Shown: positions 25,493 through 34,567, counted from the stretch's first letter. The stretch: 64,000 bases of DNA from Micrococcaceae bacterium RIT 802 (GCA_016892645.1 JAFEMX010000014.1:1-64000), one strand, 5' to 3'. The notes: generated by a model not told the origin, from the letters alone. Made by a program: numbers and translations.

Positions 25493-26805
25493 AGGCCTTC
25501 TCCCTCGCCTGGCTGCTGGGCCGTCCTACCCGCGGGCGGCTGGCACCGCAACTGCTCACCATCACCGCCTACGCGCTGACCACCACCCTGCTGCTGCTCG
25601 TGGCCGCCGGCGGGCTGTCGTTCAGGGCGGTGCAGGACGAGCTGACGGGCCTGTACCTGATCCTGGCCGGCACCGCCGTCGTGCTGCTCGTGGTGCCCCT
25701 GGCAGTCCTCGGCGGTGCCGCGGCCCGCCTGTCCGCCCGCTCGCACGACGAGCGGCTGGCCACGGTCCGGCTGCTGGGCGGCACCCCGGCGCTCGCCGGC
25801 GCGGTGACGGTCATCGACTCCGCGGCGCTGGCCCTGCTCGGCGCCGCCGGAGGCATCGTGCTGTACCTGGTATCGGCGCCGCTGGTCGGACTGGTGCATT
25901 TCCGTGGCCGGGCGATCGGTTCCGGGATGTTCATGGCGCCGGGGATCGTGGCCGCGCTCGCCTTCGCCGTCGTGCTCATCGGGATCGTCTCGGCAGTGGT
26001 GGGGTTGCGCCGGCTGAACGTCTCGCCCCTGGGGGTGCGGACCCGGGCCGTCGCCCCGGGCGCCCGCTGGATCCGCGCCCTGGTCGCCGGCATCGTCGTG
26101 GTCGTGGCGTTCACCGCCCTGCAGCAGCTCAGCGCCTTCCGCGACCTGGCCGTCATGATCGCCGTCATGCTCGGTGCGTTCGCCGCCGTGCTGGCGGTGC
26201 TGAACGTCGTCGGACCATGGGTCGTGCGCCTGCTGGCCGGGCGCTCGCTGCGCAAGGCCGAGAACCCCGAGCGGCTCCTGGCGGCCCGCATGATCCTCGA
26301 GTCGCCGCAGGCGGCCTGGCGGCAGGTCTCCGGCGTCGCGATGACCAGCTTCGTCGCGGTCTTCGGCGGCTCCGGGGCGGCCATGATGAAGGCCTCGGCG
26401 GGCGGCCAGGCCAGCCCGCAGGACCTGGCCCTCGTCGACGACGTGCTGACCGGGGTGCTGGTGACGATCCTCGCCTCGTTCCTCGGCGTGTGCTGCTCGG
26501 CGGTCATCAACCAATGCGCCCTCACCCTGGACCGCCGCGACCTCTACACGAACCTGGACCGGCTGGGCATGGATCCGGCCACGATGGACCGCGCCCGGGT
26601 GCGGTCGGTCATGGCACCGCTGCTGTGGGTCTCGTTGGGGTCGGCACTGGTCGCCGGCGTCCTGCTCCTGCCGCTGGTCGGGATCGCGATGATCGTCTCC
26701 CCGATGACGATCCTGGTCGTTGCGGCGACCCTGGCAGCCGGGGTGCTGGCCGTGCGGGGCGCGCTGACCGTCGCCGGATCGCGCACCGTCCTGCGGGCGG
26801 CGTAG
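25489..26805 (+). CDS. FtsX-like ABC transporter permease
   Basis: This 438-residue membrane protein pairs with the preceding ATPase. It has about eight hydrophobic segments arranged in two halves, with FtsX-like loops such as DERLATVRLLGGTPALAGAV in the first half and RDLYTNLDRLGMDPATMDRARV in the second; these match the coupling-helix regions of duplicated FtsX domains. The large external domain of MacB is absent, so it resembles bacteriocin/antimicrobial-peptide or lipid extrusion permeases. The start is GTG 25489 overlapping the ATPase stop. A strong terminator follows. Confidence 0.83.
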   Translation: MKAFSLAWLLGRPTRGRLAPQLLTITAYALTTTLLLLVAAGGLSFRAVQDELTGLYLILAGTAVVLLVVPLAVLGGAAARLSARSHDERLATVRLLGGTPALAGAVTVIDSAALALLGAAGGIVLYLVSAPLVGLVHFRGRAIGSGMFMAPGIVAALAFAVVLIGIVSAVVGLRRLNVSPLGVRTRAVAPGARWIRALVAGIVVVVAFTALQQLSAFRDLAVMIAVMLGAFAAVLAVLNVVGPWVVRLLAGRSLRKAENPERLLAARMILESPQAAWRQVSGVAMTSFVAVFGGSGAAMMKASAGGQASPQDLALVDDVLTGVLVTILASFLGVCCSAVINQCALTLDRRDLYTNLDRLGMDPATMDRARVRSVMAPLLWVSLGSALVAGVLLLPLVGIAMIVSPMTILVVAATLAAGVLAVRGALTVAGSRTVLRAA

Positions 26806-26827
26806 GCCCGGGACACCCCGGCGCGGA

Positions 26828-26859
26828 GCCGGGCATCGGAGGGGTCTCCGGTGCCCGGC
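26828..26859 (+). terminator. Rho-independent-like terminator after the FtsX-type ABC operon
   Basis: GCCGGGCATCGGAG (26828-26841) pairs with CTCCGGTGCCCGGC (26846-26859) with one mismatch around a four-base loop, and a short TTTT run follows at about 26865. It lies 22 bases after the permease stop and insulates the iron importer operon downstream. Confidence 0.75.
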
Positions 26860-26947
26860 CCCGCGTTTTCCGTGCCAGAGACGAGTTGTTTAATCAACTT
26901 TTCGTTATGTGACATGAATAACACCAGCATCGATGATCGTTATTTAC

Positions 26948-26966
26948 ATAGGGCAGGCTAAGTTAA
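26948..26966 (+). promoter_or_regulatory. DtxR/IdeR-type iron box before the siderophore importer
   Basis: The 19 bases around AGGCTAA match the DtxR/IdeR consensus (TTAGGTTAGGCTAACCTAA) at 14 of 19 positions by eye. They lie 56 bases before the start of the siderophore-binding protein gene in a locally A/T-rich promoter region, so iron-loaded DtxR is expected to repress the four-gene operon. Confidence 0.68.
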
Positions 26967-26967
26967 C

Positions 26968-27009
26968 GATGAAGACCCACCCGCCGGCCCCAGCGGCCTT
27001 CATCACTCG
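26968..27009 (+). repeat. Leader hairpin resembling the structured repeat (possible short copy E)
   Basis: GATGAAG (26968-26974) pairs perfectly with CTTCATC (26998-27004), enclosing CCGC/GCGG, and is followed directly by ACTCG. Copies A and B have the same GATGAA...TTCATCACTCG outline. Here the sequence then turns into the ribosome binding site AAGGAT and the ATG at 27022, so the hairpin is in the 5' leader of the siderophore-binding protein. The second small hairpin is absent, and chance similarity cannot be excluded. Confidence 0.4.
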
Positions 27010-27021
27010 TAAGGATCAACG

Positions 27022-27999
27022 ATGTCCTCCATCAAACTGCGCCTCGGCGTACTGCTCGGTGTTTCCGCCCTCGCCCTCACCGCCTGCGGCGGCGCATCGT
27101 CGGCATCCACCGACGCGGCCGGCGACGCCCCCACCATCGAGGTCCAGGACAACAACGGGACCCAGAACGTGAAGACCCCGCCCGCTTCCGTCGTCGCCAC
27201 CGACAACCGGACCTTCCAGACCCTCGCGGACTGGGGCGTCGAACTCTCCGCCGGCGCCGTCAGCCTCATGCCGGACAGCATCGCCTACACGCAGGACGAG
27301 TCCATCGTGGACCTGGGCAGCCACCGCGAACCCAACCTGGAATCCGTCGTTGCCGCGGAACCCGACCTGATCGTCAACGGCCAGCGCTTCGCCCAGTTCC
27401 ATGAGGACTTCGCGCGGCTGACGCCCGAGGCGACCATCCTGGAACTGGATCCGCGCGACGGGCAGCCCCTCGACGCGGAACTGAAGCGCCAGACGAGCGT
27501 GCTCGGCGAGGTCTTCGGCAAGCAGGCGGAGGCCCGGCAGCTCAATGATGACCTCGACGCCTCCATTGCCCGCGCCCGGAAGGCCTACGACGAGAGCGAC
27601 AAGGTCATGGCCGTGATCACCTCCGGTGGCGACATCGGCTACTCGGCACCGGGCAACGGGCGCACGCTCGGGCCGGTGTTCGACATCCTGGGCCTGACCC
27701 CGGCACTCGAGGTGGACGACGCGAGCGAGGACCACCAGGGCGACGACATCTCCGTCGAGGCCATCGCGAAGTCGAACCCTGACTGGATCCTCGCGATGGA
27801 CCGCGACGCAGCCGTCGCCGCCGACGACGCCTCCTACGAGCCGGCCAACGAGCTCATCGGGACGTCCGCGGCCCTGAAGAACGTGCCGGCGGTGAAGAAC
27901 CAGCACATCGTCTACATGCCCGCCGACACCTACACCAACGAGGGCATCCAGACCTACACGGAGTTCTTCAACTCCTTCGCCGACGCCCTCGAGGGCTAG
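27022..27999 (+). CDS. Siderophore ABC transporter substrate-binding lipoprotein (FecB/YclQ-like)
   Basis: This 325-residue lipoprotein captures an iron-siderophore outside the membrane. The lipobox is LTAC with Cys22, followed by a Ser/Thr-rich linker and a two-lobed periplasmic-binding-type domain (VVATDNRTFQTLADWGVEL, VVAAEPDLIVNGQRF, FDILGLTPALEVDD). It is closest in style to CeuE/FatB/YclQ-type catechol siderophore binders. The start follows AAGGAT; an iron box and a leader hairpin lie upstream. Two permeases and an ATPase follow on the same strand with overlaps, forming a complete importer. Confidence 0.92.
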   Translation: MSSIKLRLGVLLGVSALALTACGGASSASTDAAGDAPTIEVQDNNGTQNVKTPPASVVATDNRTFQTLADWGVELSAGAVSLMPDSIAYTQDESIVDLGSHREPNLESVVAAEPDLIVNGQRFAQFHEDFARLTPEATILELDPRDGQPLDAELKRQTSVLGEVFGKQAEARQLNDDLDASIARARKAYDESDKVMAVITSGGDIGYSAPGNGRTLGPVFDILGLTPALEVDDASEDHQGDDISVEAIAKSNPDWILAMDRDAAVAADDASYEPANELIGTSAALKNVPAVKNQHIVYMPADTYTNEGIQTYTEFFNSFADALEG

Positions 28000-28014
28000 G
28001 AACGATCCGACACG

Positions 28015-28995
28015 ATGACCACCACGGCCCAGCGCGCCGCCTCCAAGGGCAGTCTCTTCGAACCACGGCTCCTCATCGGTGTCGCCGTCGTCGGTACCCT
28101 GCTGGTGTTCTCCCTGTTCACCGGCGTCTACGACGTCTTCGGCGGTGAACAGGGCGGGGAGATGTTCGGGATCACGCGCATCCCGCGCACCATTGCCCTC
28201 GTGCTGGCCGGCGCGGCCATGGCGATGTCCGGGTTGGTGATGCAGTTGCTGACCCAGAACCGCTTCGTCGAGCCCACGACGACGGGGACCACGGAGTGGG
28301 CCGGGCTGGGCCTGCTGGCGGTCATGATCGTCGAACCCGGTGCCAGCATCACCGTGAAGATGATCGGAGCCGTCGTGGCCGCCTTCATCGGCACGATGGT
28401 CTTCTTCGGCTTCCTGCGGCGGGTCTCGCTGAAGGAGTCCCTGACGGTCCCGATCGTCGGCATCATGCTCGGTGCCGTCGTCGGGGCCGTCTCCACCTTC
28501 ATCGCCCTGCAGACCGACATGCTCCAAAGCCTGGGCATCTGGTTCGCCGGGAGCTTCACCTCCGTGTTGAAGGGCCAGTACGAGGTCCTGTGGATCGTCG
28601 CCCTGGTGGGCATCGCCGTCTTCCTGGTCGCCGACCGGTTCACCGTCGCCGGCCTCGGCGAGGAAGTGGCCACCAACGTCGGCCTGAACTACCACCAGGT
28701 CATCCTCCTGGGGACCGGCCTGATCGCCATCGCCACCGGGATCGTCACCGTGGTGGTCGGCAGCCTGCCGTTCCTGGGGCTCATCGTGCCGAACATCGTC
28801 TCGATGTTCCGCGGTGACGACCTGCGCGGCAACCTGCCGTGGGTCTGCCTGCTGGGCATCGGCATCGTCACCGTCTGCGACCTGGTCGGGCGGACGATCA
28901 TCATGCCCTTCGAGGTCCCCGTCTCGCTGATCCTGGGGGTCGTCGGGGCCATTGTCTTCATCGGACTCCTCCTGAGGCAGCGCCGTCGTGCTTAA
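28015..28995 (+). CDS. Iron-siderophore ABC transporter permease (FecCD family), first
   Basis: This 326-residue permease has about nine to ten membrane segments and FecCD-family marks: RIPRTIALVLAGAAMAMSGLVMQLLTQNRFVEP near the start, and the coupling region GEEVATNVGLNY followed by GSLPFLGLIVPNIV. It begins 15 bases after the binding-protein gene. The wording TGTTEWAGLG fits the CeuB/FatD/YclN branch, in which two different permeases form the channel. The second permease overlaps its end by eight bases. Confidence 0.92.
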   Translation: MTTTAQRAASKGSLFEPRLLIGVAVVGTLLVFSLFTGVYDVFGGEQGGEMFGITRIPRTIALVLAGAAMAMSGLVMQLLTQNRFVEPTTTGTTEWAGLGLLAVMIVEPGASITVKMIGAVVAAFIGTMVFFGFLRRVSLKESLTVPIVGIMLGAVVGAVSTFIALQTDMLQSLGIWFAGSFTSVLKGQYEVLWIVALVGIAVFLVADRFTVAGLGEEVATNVGLNYHQVILLGTGLIAIATGIVTVVVGSLPFLGLIVPNIVSMFRGDDLRGNLPWVCLLGIGIVTVCDLVGRTIIMPFEVPVSLILGVVGAIVFIGLLLRQRRRA

Positions 28996-30043
28996 GACCG
29001 CCGCGCCACCGCACCCCGCCACGTCCCCGCCCCGCACCACGCCGCGCGGATCCGGCCCCCTCCCCACCGCCCGGTCGCGTCGCCGCTACCGGATCGTGCT
29101 GGGGGCCCTCATCGTCCTCGCCGCCGGCTTCGGCTGGGGCCTGCTGGCGTGGGACAACCCGATGCCACCGGGCACGCCCGGATTCTGGAGGATCGCCGAA
29201 CTGCGGGGCACCAGCGTCGTGGTGATGCTCGTGGTCGCCTTCTGCCAGGCCATGGCCACCGTCAGCTTCCAGACGGTGACGAACAACCGGATCATCACCC
29301 CCTCGATCATGGGGTTCGAATCCCTCTACATCGCCGTGCAGACCGCTGCCGTGTTCTTCCTGGGGGCCGCGGGCGTCACCGCAGTGCAGGGCATCCCGCA
29401 ATTCATCGTGCAGGTCCTGGTCATGGTCGGGCTGTCCGTGGCCCTCTACGGCTGGCTGCTCTCGGGCAAGTACGGAAACCTGCAGGTCATGCTGCTGATC
29501 GGCATCATCATCGGCGGAGGGCTCGGTTCCGTGTCCACCTTCATGCAGCGGTTGCTCTCGCCCAGCGAATTCGACATCCTGACCGCACGGCTTTTCGGCT
29601 CGGTCTCCAACGCCGATGCCTCCTACCTGCCGATCGCCATCCCGGTGTGCCTGGTCGCCGGCGGGCTGCTCTGGGCGAACTCCCGGCGCCTGGACGTCGT
29701 CGCCCTCGGCCGGGACACCACCACGAACCTCGGGCTCAACCACCGCGCGGAGGTGATGCGGAGCCTGTTCCTGGTCTCCCTGCTCATGGCCATCTCCACC
29801 GCCCTGGTCGGGCCCATGACCTTCCTGGGCTTCCTGGTGGCCACCCTGGCCTACCAGCTGGCCGACACGCATGACCACCGCTACGTCTTCCCGGTCGCCG
29901 TGCTCATCGGGTTCGTCGTCCTGGCCGGCTCGTACTTCATCATGAAGAACGTCTTCTACGCCGAGGGCGTCGTCTCGATCATCATCGAGGTCATCGGCGG
30001 CTCCCTCTTCCTGTACTTCATCCTCCGAAAGGGCCGCCTGTGA
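28988..30043 (+). CDS. Iron-siderophore ABC transporter permease (FecCD family), second
   Basis: This 351-residue permease is the partner of the preceding one. It has a proline-rich cytoplasmic N-terminus of about 35 residues, then the helices. FatC/CeuC/YclO-like marks include MATVSFQTVTNNRIITPSIMGFESLY, the coupling region RDTTTNLGLNHR and GPMTFLGFLVATLAYQ. The GTG at 28988 lies inside the first permease gene, so translation is coupled. The sequence MGFESLYIA replaces the loop seen in vitamin B12-type permeases. Confidence 0.92.
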   Translation: MLKTAAPPHPATSPPRTTPRGSGPLPTARSRRRYRIVLGALIVLAAGFGWGLLAWDNPMPPGTPGFWRIAELRGTSVVVMLVVAFCQAMATVSFQTVTNNRIITPSIMGFESLYIAVQTAAVFFLGAAGVTAVQGIPQFIVQVLVMVGLSVALYGWLLSGKYGNLQVMLLIGIIIGGGLGSVSTFMQRLLSPSEFDILTARLFGSVSNADASYLPIAIPVCLVAGGLLWANSRRLDVVALGRDTTTNLGLNHRAEVMRSLFLVSLLMAISTALVGPMTFLGFLVATLAYQLADTHDHRYVFPVAVLIGFVVLAGSYFIMKNVFYAEGVVSIIIEVIGGSLFLYFILRKGRL

Positions 30044-30795
30044 TCACCCTCAACGACGTCCGCAAGAGCTACGGCGACGACGTCGAGATCGGCCCGGTCA
30101 GCCTCGAGATCCCGACCGGAGGCATCACCGCCCTGGTGGGGCCCAACGGCGCCGGCAAATCGACCCTGCTGACCATGATCGGCCGGCTGCTCGGCCTCGA
30201 CGCCGGCGCCATCGAGGTCGCCGGCTACGACGTCGCGAGCACCGCGTCGAAGGACCTGGCCAAGATCGTGTCCATCCTGCGCCAGGAGAACCACTTCACC
30301 GCGCGCCTGACCGTCCGCCAACTCGTCGGGTTCGGCCGATTCCCCCATTCTCGCGGTCGACTGACCACCGTCGACGAGGAGGCCATTTCCCGCTCGATCG
30401 ATTTCCTGAACCTCGGCGACCTCGAGAACCGCTACCTCGACCAGCTCTCGGGCGGCCAACGCCAGCGCGCCTATGTGGCCATGGTGCTGGCCCAGGACAC
30501 CGAACACGTCCTGCTGGACGAGCCGCTGAACAACCTCGACATGATGCACTCGGTCCAGATGATGCAGCACCTGCGCCGGGCCGCCGAGGAACTGGGCCGC
30601 ACCATCGTCATCGTCATCCACGACGTCAACTTCGCCGGGCACTATGCGGACCACATCTGTGCGGTCAAGGACGGGAAGGTCGTCGAATTCGGCACCCCGG
30701 AGCAGATCATGACCGACGACGTGCTCAGCCGGGTCTTCGACACCCCCGTGCAGGTCATCGACGGCCCCCACGGACCGCTCGCCGTCTACTACTGA
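30040..30795 (+). CDS. Iron-siderophore ABC transporter ATP-binding protein
   Basis: This 251-residue ATPase drives the iron importer. It has Walker A GPNGAGKST, a Q-loop ILRQENHFTARLTVRQLV, signature LSGGQRQRAYVAMVLA, Walker B HVLLDEPLNNLD and an H-loop VIHDVNFAGHYAD. The LLDEPLNNLDMMHSVQMM wording is typical of CeuD/YclP-type ATPases. The start is GTG 30040, overlapping the second permease by four bases. It ends the operon; no clear terminator is visible in the 72 bases before the next gene. Confidence 0.93.
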   Translation: MITLNDVRKSYGDDVEIGPVSLEIPTGGITALVGPNGAGKSTLLTMIGRLLGLDAGAIEVAGYDVASTASKDLAKIVSILRQENHFTARLTVRQLVGFGRFPHSRGRLTTVDEEAISRSIDFLNLGDLENRYLDQLSGGQRQRAYVAMVLAQDTEHVLLDEPLNNLDMMHSVQMMQHLRRAAEELGRTIVIVIHDVNFAGHYADHICAVKDGKVVEFGTPEQIMTDDVLSRVFDTPVQVIDGPHGPLAVYY

Positions 30796-30867
30796 TGTGA
30801 GTTCCGCCGGAGGCCGGTCGAGGGTCGGTGGTGGCCCTGGTCGGTTCCGTCGGGGATCATTCGATGC

Positions 30868-31407
30868 ATGACCCGCCCGCTGGCACTTCCCGACCCACCG
30901 CCCGCTTCCGGCGAGGTGTTCCTCCGCGCCTTCACAAGCGCCGACATCGCGATGGTGCGCGATCTGGCCACCGATCCCTATGTGCCCCATATCGGCACGC
31001 TTCCCGCCCACGCCGACACGACCCAGGCCCTCGAGTACATCGAACGCCAATGGGCCCGCCTGGCAGCGGGCACGGGATATTCCTTCTGCGTGGCGCTGCG
31101 CGAAACGGGACAGGCCGTCGGCCAGGCGGGACTCTGGACGAGCGGAGCGCAGGTGGCTTCGGCCGGCTACGCGATTGCGCCGGAGTATCGGGGCCATGGG
31201 TATGCGGCGCACGCGTTGAGGGCCCTTTCCGGATTTGGGTGGACATTGCCGGATCTGGATCGCATCGAGCTGCACATCGAACCGTGGAATGCCCCGTCGC
31301 TTCGGACCGCAGAAGTGGCCGGGTTTCGCGCGGATGGCACCATGCCGCATCCCCGCCACACAGGTGCGGAGCCCGTGGAGATGCTCCTGTACGCCGTCGG
31401 CCGGTGA
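30868..31407 (+). CDS. GNAT family N-acetyltransferase (RimJ/RimL-like)
   Basis: This 179-residue acetyltransferase has the RimJ/RimL-type opening (VFLRAFTSADIAMVRDLATDPYV), the beta4 strand and acetyl-CoA loop SAGYAIAPEYRGHGYAAHALRAL with the R/Q-x-x-G-x-G/A pattern, and IELHIEPWNAPSLRTAEVAGF. It would acetylate an amine, such as a protein N-terminus or a small molecule. It is separated from the iron operon by 72 bases and may share read-through transcription. Confidence 0.87.
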   Translation: MTRPLALPDPPPASGEVFLRAFTSADIAMVRDLATDPYVPHIGTLPAHADTTQALEYIERQWARLAAGTGYSFCVALRETGQAVGQAGLWTSGAQVASAGYAIAPEYRGHGYAAHALRALSGFGWTLPDLDRIELHIEPWNAPSLRTAEVAGFRADGTMPHPRHTGAEPVEMLLYAVGR

Positions 31408-31477
31408 CGCTGCGGCGCCCGGGCAGCACCCTGACATGTCAGCCGGGCGGGGGTGCGGCGTTGCCTATGATTGGTCC

Positions 31478-31756
31478 ATGAACACCCGGATCCTGTTACG
31501 CGTCCTGCCCCTGACAGCGGTGGCGGCCGTGGTCGTGGGACTCGTCGTCATGCTCCAATCGGAGGCACGACCCGCGACCTTCGGGTGGTTCGCCTATGCG
31601 CCGCTATCCGACGAGACCGGCACCCTGGAGGGCATGCACGTCATCTCCACGGCCGGAGTGGTGGGAGCCATCGTCCTGGTCGTCGGACTGGTGGTGTTGG
31701 CGTTCTGGGCGGGACTGCGTTGGGGCGGACGCAGGAGCCGTTCCCGCACGCTGTAG
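31478..31756 (+). CDS. Small two-helix membrane protein of unknown function
   Basis: This 92-residue protein has two hydrophobic helices, residues about 9-27 (LPLTAVAAVVVGLVVML) and about 57-80 (STAGVVGAIVLVVGLVVLAF), joined by a polar loop, and a basic tail GGRRSRSRTL that should stay in the cytoplasm. The methionine at 31478 is chosen because the preceding frame is uncoded. I do not recognise a family; such proteins are common in actinomycetes. Confidence 0.65.
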   Translation: MNTRILLRVLPLTAVAAVVVGLVVMLQSEARPATFGWFAYAPLSDETGTLEGMHVISTAGVVGAIVLVVGLVVLAFWAGLRWGGRRSRSRTL

Positions 31757-32096
31757 CCCGGCCGTCGCCTCACCCCGACCTGCAGTGGTGCGGTTTCGGT
31801 AGCGCATCGCCTCGAAAATTCCCCGGGGCTTTAGTCAGGCATTCGCGTAAACCACCAGCCCGCCGATCCTTCGTTCCCTGGCCCGCGTTGCCGCATCCGG
31901 TCCGAAAAATCCACCGGGCTGTGACAGTCACTCTTCTTGTCGACTGTAAAGACAAATTCCAACTCATTAACGTTTGATGTTGAATAAGTCTTTCAAAACT
32001 AGTCAACACATGCTTAGTATCCGTTGCGTGACCCGATCGGTCCCCCTTGCGGGGCCGTCGGGGACATTCGGCACGAACGACACAAAGGAGTGCACT
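31757..32096. other. Intergenic region before the subtilisin gene
   Basis: These 340 bases contain no convincing gene. Their right half (about 31930-32025) is distinctly A/T-rich for this genome and should hold the promoter of the secreted protease. A near-inverted repeat GTTTGA...TCAAAAC at about 31972-31999 is the only visible structure. No hairpin terminator for the small membrane protein gene is obvious. Confidence 0.35.
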
Positions 32097-33566
32097 ATGG
32101 GTGTGAAACCCACCAGATCAATCCGCACCATGGCCCTGTCCGCGGCGGCAGTGGTTGGTACCTGTTCGCTGATCGGCGGACTCTCCGTGCTTCCGGCGAA
32201 CGCCTCCGACCCAACAGCCCGGCCGGCGTCCACGGACGCACCCGCCGTCCAGCAGGCCACGGTCGCGACAGGTGCGCTGGAATCGGGGCAGCAGTACGAC
32301 CAGTTCATCGTCACCTACAAGGACTCGGCACGCACTGCAACGAAGCAGGCCCGCGTGAAGTCCCTGGGCCCCGCGGCACAGGATGCCGGCGTCGCCATGA
32401 AGGAGCTGCGCCCGACGGCCACCGGAGCCCATGTGGTGAAGGCCGATGCGAAGATGACGGCGAAGGAGGCCAGGCAGTTCATGGTCGACGCTGCCGAGAC
32501 GGGGACCATCTCCTCGATCGAGCCCGACGTGCGCATGACGATTTCCGCGCTGTCGCCCAACGACACGCGCTACGGCGAACAGTGGGACTTCACCGGTTCC
32601 ACCGGCATGCGCACCCCGGGCGCCTGGAACTACTCGACCGGCAGCGGCGCCGTGGTCGCGATCCTGGACACGGGGATCACCAGCCACTCCGACCTGAATG
32701 CCAACGTCCTGCCCGGCTACGACTTCGTCTCCGACGCCACGGCCGCCCGCGACGGAAACGGCCGCGACGCCAACCCCGCCGACCAGGGCGACTGGTTCAA
32801 TGCCGGGGAGTGCGGCTCCGGCAGCGGCAGCAACTCCTCCTGGCACGGAACCCACGTCGCCGGAACCGTCGCCGCGGTGACCGGCAACGGCAAGGGAGTC
32901 GCCGGCGTTGCCCCGAACGCGAAGGTCGTCCCCGTGCGGGTCCTGGCCAAATGCGGTGGCATGCTCTCGGACATCGCCGACGCCATCGTGTGGGCTTCCG
33001 GGGGCACCGTTCCGGGCGTCCCGGGCAACCCGAACCCGGCCGACGCCATCAACATGTCCCTCGGTGGGGGCGGGGCCTGCGGCACCACCTACCAGAACGC
33101 CATCAATTCGGCCGTCTCCCGCGGCACGTCGGTGGTCGTCGCCGCCGGCAACGAGCAGCAGAATGCCTCGAATTCGCGGCCGGCCAACTGCAACAACGTC
33201 ATCACCGTGGCCGCCAGCGACAAGTCCGGTGGCATGTCCTGGTACTCCAACTACGGTTCACGGGTCGACGTCACCGCACCCGGCGGGGACACCTCGAGCA
33301 CCGGAGGCGGCATCCTCTCGACGCTGAACTCGGGCCGGACGACACCGGGTACCGAGGCCTACGCGGAGTACCAGGGCACCTCGATGGCCACCCCGCACGT
33401 CGCGGGTGTCGTGGCGCTCATGCGCTCAGAGAACCCGTCGATGAGCCCGAGGGCGCTGGAGTCGGCACTGAAGGCCGGAACCCGCGCACTTCCGGGCGGT
33501 TGCTCGCTGGGCTGCGGCTCGGGCCTGGTCGACGCCGGGAAGGTGCTCGCCGGCGTCGGGGGCTGA
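32097..33566 (+). CDS. Secreted S8 family serine peptidase (subtilisin-like) with I9 propeptide
   Basis: This 489-residue preproprotease has a signal peptide (to about residue 37, ending LPANA), an inhibitor-I9-type propeptide (about residues 65-148; QYDQFIVTYKDSA to SSIEPDVRM), and a catalytic domain with Asp191 (AILDTGI), His250 (SSWHGTHVAG), oxyanion Asn352 (AAGNEQ) and Ser429 (QGTSMATPHVAG). Cysteines in the catalytic domain suggest disulfides, as in extracellular actinomycete proteases. There is no C-terminal anchor. The ATG at 32097 follows AAAGGAG. It degrades proteins outside the cell for nutrition. Confidence 0.94.
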   Translation: MGVKPTRSIRTMALSAAAVVGTCSLIGGLSVLPANASDPTARPASTDAPAVQQATVATGALESGQQYDQFIVTYKDSARTATKQARVKSLGPAAQDAGVAMKELRPTATGAHVVKADAKMTAKEARQFMVDAAETGTISSIEPDVRMTISALSPNDTRYGEQWDFTGSTGMRTPGAWNYSTGSGAVVAILDTGITSHSDLNANVLPGYDFVSDATAARDGNGRDANPADQGDWFNAGECGSGSGSNSSWHGTHVAGTVAAVTGNGKGVAGVAPNAKVVPVRVLAKCGGMLSDIADAIVWASGGTVPGVPGNPNPADAINMSLGGGGACGTTYQNAINSAVSRGTSVVVAAGNEQQNASNSRPANCNNVITVAASDKSGGMSWYSNYGSRVDVTAPGGDTSSTGGGILSTLNSGRTTPGTEAYAEYQGTSMATPHVAGVVALMRSENPSMSPRALESALKAGTRALPGGCSLGCGSGLVDAGKVLAGVGG

Positions 33567-33590
33567 CGCACGGTGGGACCTCAGACAGCG

Positions 33591-33626
33591 CGCTGGCCGG
33601 GACACCTCAGGGTGCGCCGGCCAGCG
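33591..33626. terminator. Hairpin between convergent protease and SDR genes
   Basis: CGCTGGCCGG (33591-33600) pairs perfectly with CCGGCCAGCG (33617-33626). It sits between two converging genes and can act in both directions; no T-run follows, which is usual for actinomycete terminators. Confidence 0.65.
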
Positions 33627-33654
33627 ACGTGTCATGTACGGATCAATCGGCGGC

Positions 33655-34458
33655 TTAGCGCCCGCGCTGGGCGATGCGCGCGACCAGGGCATCGGGGGCG
33701 ATGCGGGCGAAGAAGGTGATGACCTTGTATTTCGTGCTGGGGATCGACACCGACCGCCCGGCCATGGCGTCGGTCAGGCCGCTGCGCACGACCTCTTCGG
33801 CCTCCAGCCACGACCAGGAGGGGATCGATTTCTTGTCGACCTGCATGCGGTCGTGGAACTCGGTGTGGGTGAAGCCGGGGCAGACGGCGGTCACGGAGAT
33901 GCCGCGGTCGCGGTAGAAGACGTTGGCCCAGCGGCTGAAGTTGACCAGGAAGGCCTTCGCCGCGGAGTAGGTGCCGCGCGGGGTGAACGCGGCGACCGAG
34001 GCGACGTTGATGATCCGGCCGCCACCGATTTCCGCCATGGTCCGCAGGGCGGCGTGGGAGAGGATCAGCGGCGTGCGGATGTGGATGCTGATGTGGGTGA
34101 GCTCCTCCGCCAGGTCGTTGTCGGCGAAGTTCCCGGTGAGCCCATAGCCCGCGTTGTTGACCAGGGTGGTGACCGGATGGTTCGAGTCGGCGAGCCGGTT
34201 CGCGACCGTCTGCACGCCGGATTCGGTCACGAGGTCGGCGCTGATGGTCTGGACCTGCACGGCGTAGCGGGCCCGCAGCGAGTCGGCCGTGGAGTCCAGG
34301 CGCTCCTGGTTGCGGGCCACGAGCACGAGCGAATAGCCCTGCGCCGCCAGCTGCCGGGCGAACTCGGCGCCGAGGCCCGAGGTGGCGCCGGTGATGAGCG
34401 CCGTGACGGACGGCTGGGCGGAATAGTGCGTCTCGGGATGCTGCGTGGGGCTGGCCAT
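33655..34458 (-). CDS. SDR family NAD(P)-dependent oxidoreductase
   Basis: This 267-residue short-chain dehydrogenase has the cofactor motif TGATSGLG, the NNAG motif (LVNNAGYGLTG), and catalytic Ser with Tyr-x-x-x-Lys in NVASVAAF and TYSAAKAFL. It matches the DltE/YqjQ-like reductase subgroup with the C-terminal phrase SIPSTKYKVITFFARIAPD. The ATG at 34458 (MASPTQHPETH) is preferred over a longer frame starting at 34524. An iron box lies about 110 bases upstream. Substrate unknown. Confidence 0.88.
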   Translation of the reverse strand: MASPTQHPETHYSAQPSVTALITGATSGLGAEFARQLAAQGYSLVLVARNQERLDSTADSLRARYAVQVQTISADLVTESGVQTVANRLADSNHPVTTLVNNAGYGLTGNFADNDLAEELTHISIHIRTPLILSHAALRTMAEIGGGRIINVASVAAFTPRGTYSAAKAFLVNFSRWANVFYRDRGISVTAVCPGFTHTEFHDRMQVDKKSIPSWSWLEAEEVVRSGLTDAMAGRSVSIPSTKYKVITFFARIAPDALVARIAQRGR

Positions 34459-34567
34459 GTCTCGACTGTAGCGGGGTGCACCGGCCAGTCCAAAGAGGCA
34501 GCGCGGGCGAGATGGAATCGTCATCGGGCGGCAATAGGTGACTCCGGCTTTGCGTAATAACCGGGGC

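Noticed and set aside
24655-26805. A 716-residue frame that seems to fuse the ATPase region to the permease
   Set aside because: The part before 25489 is out of frame with the ATPase and carries no domain; the permease starts at the GTG overlapping the ATPase stop.
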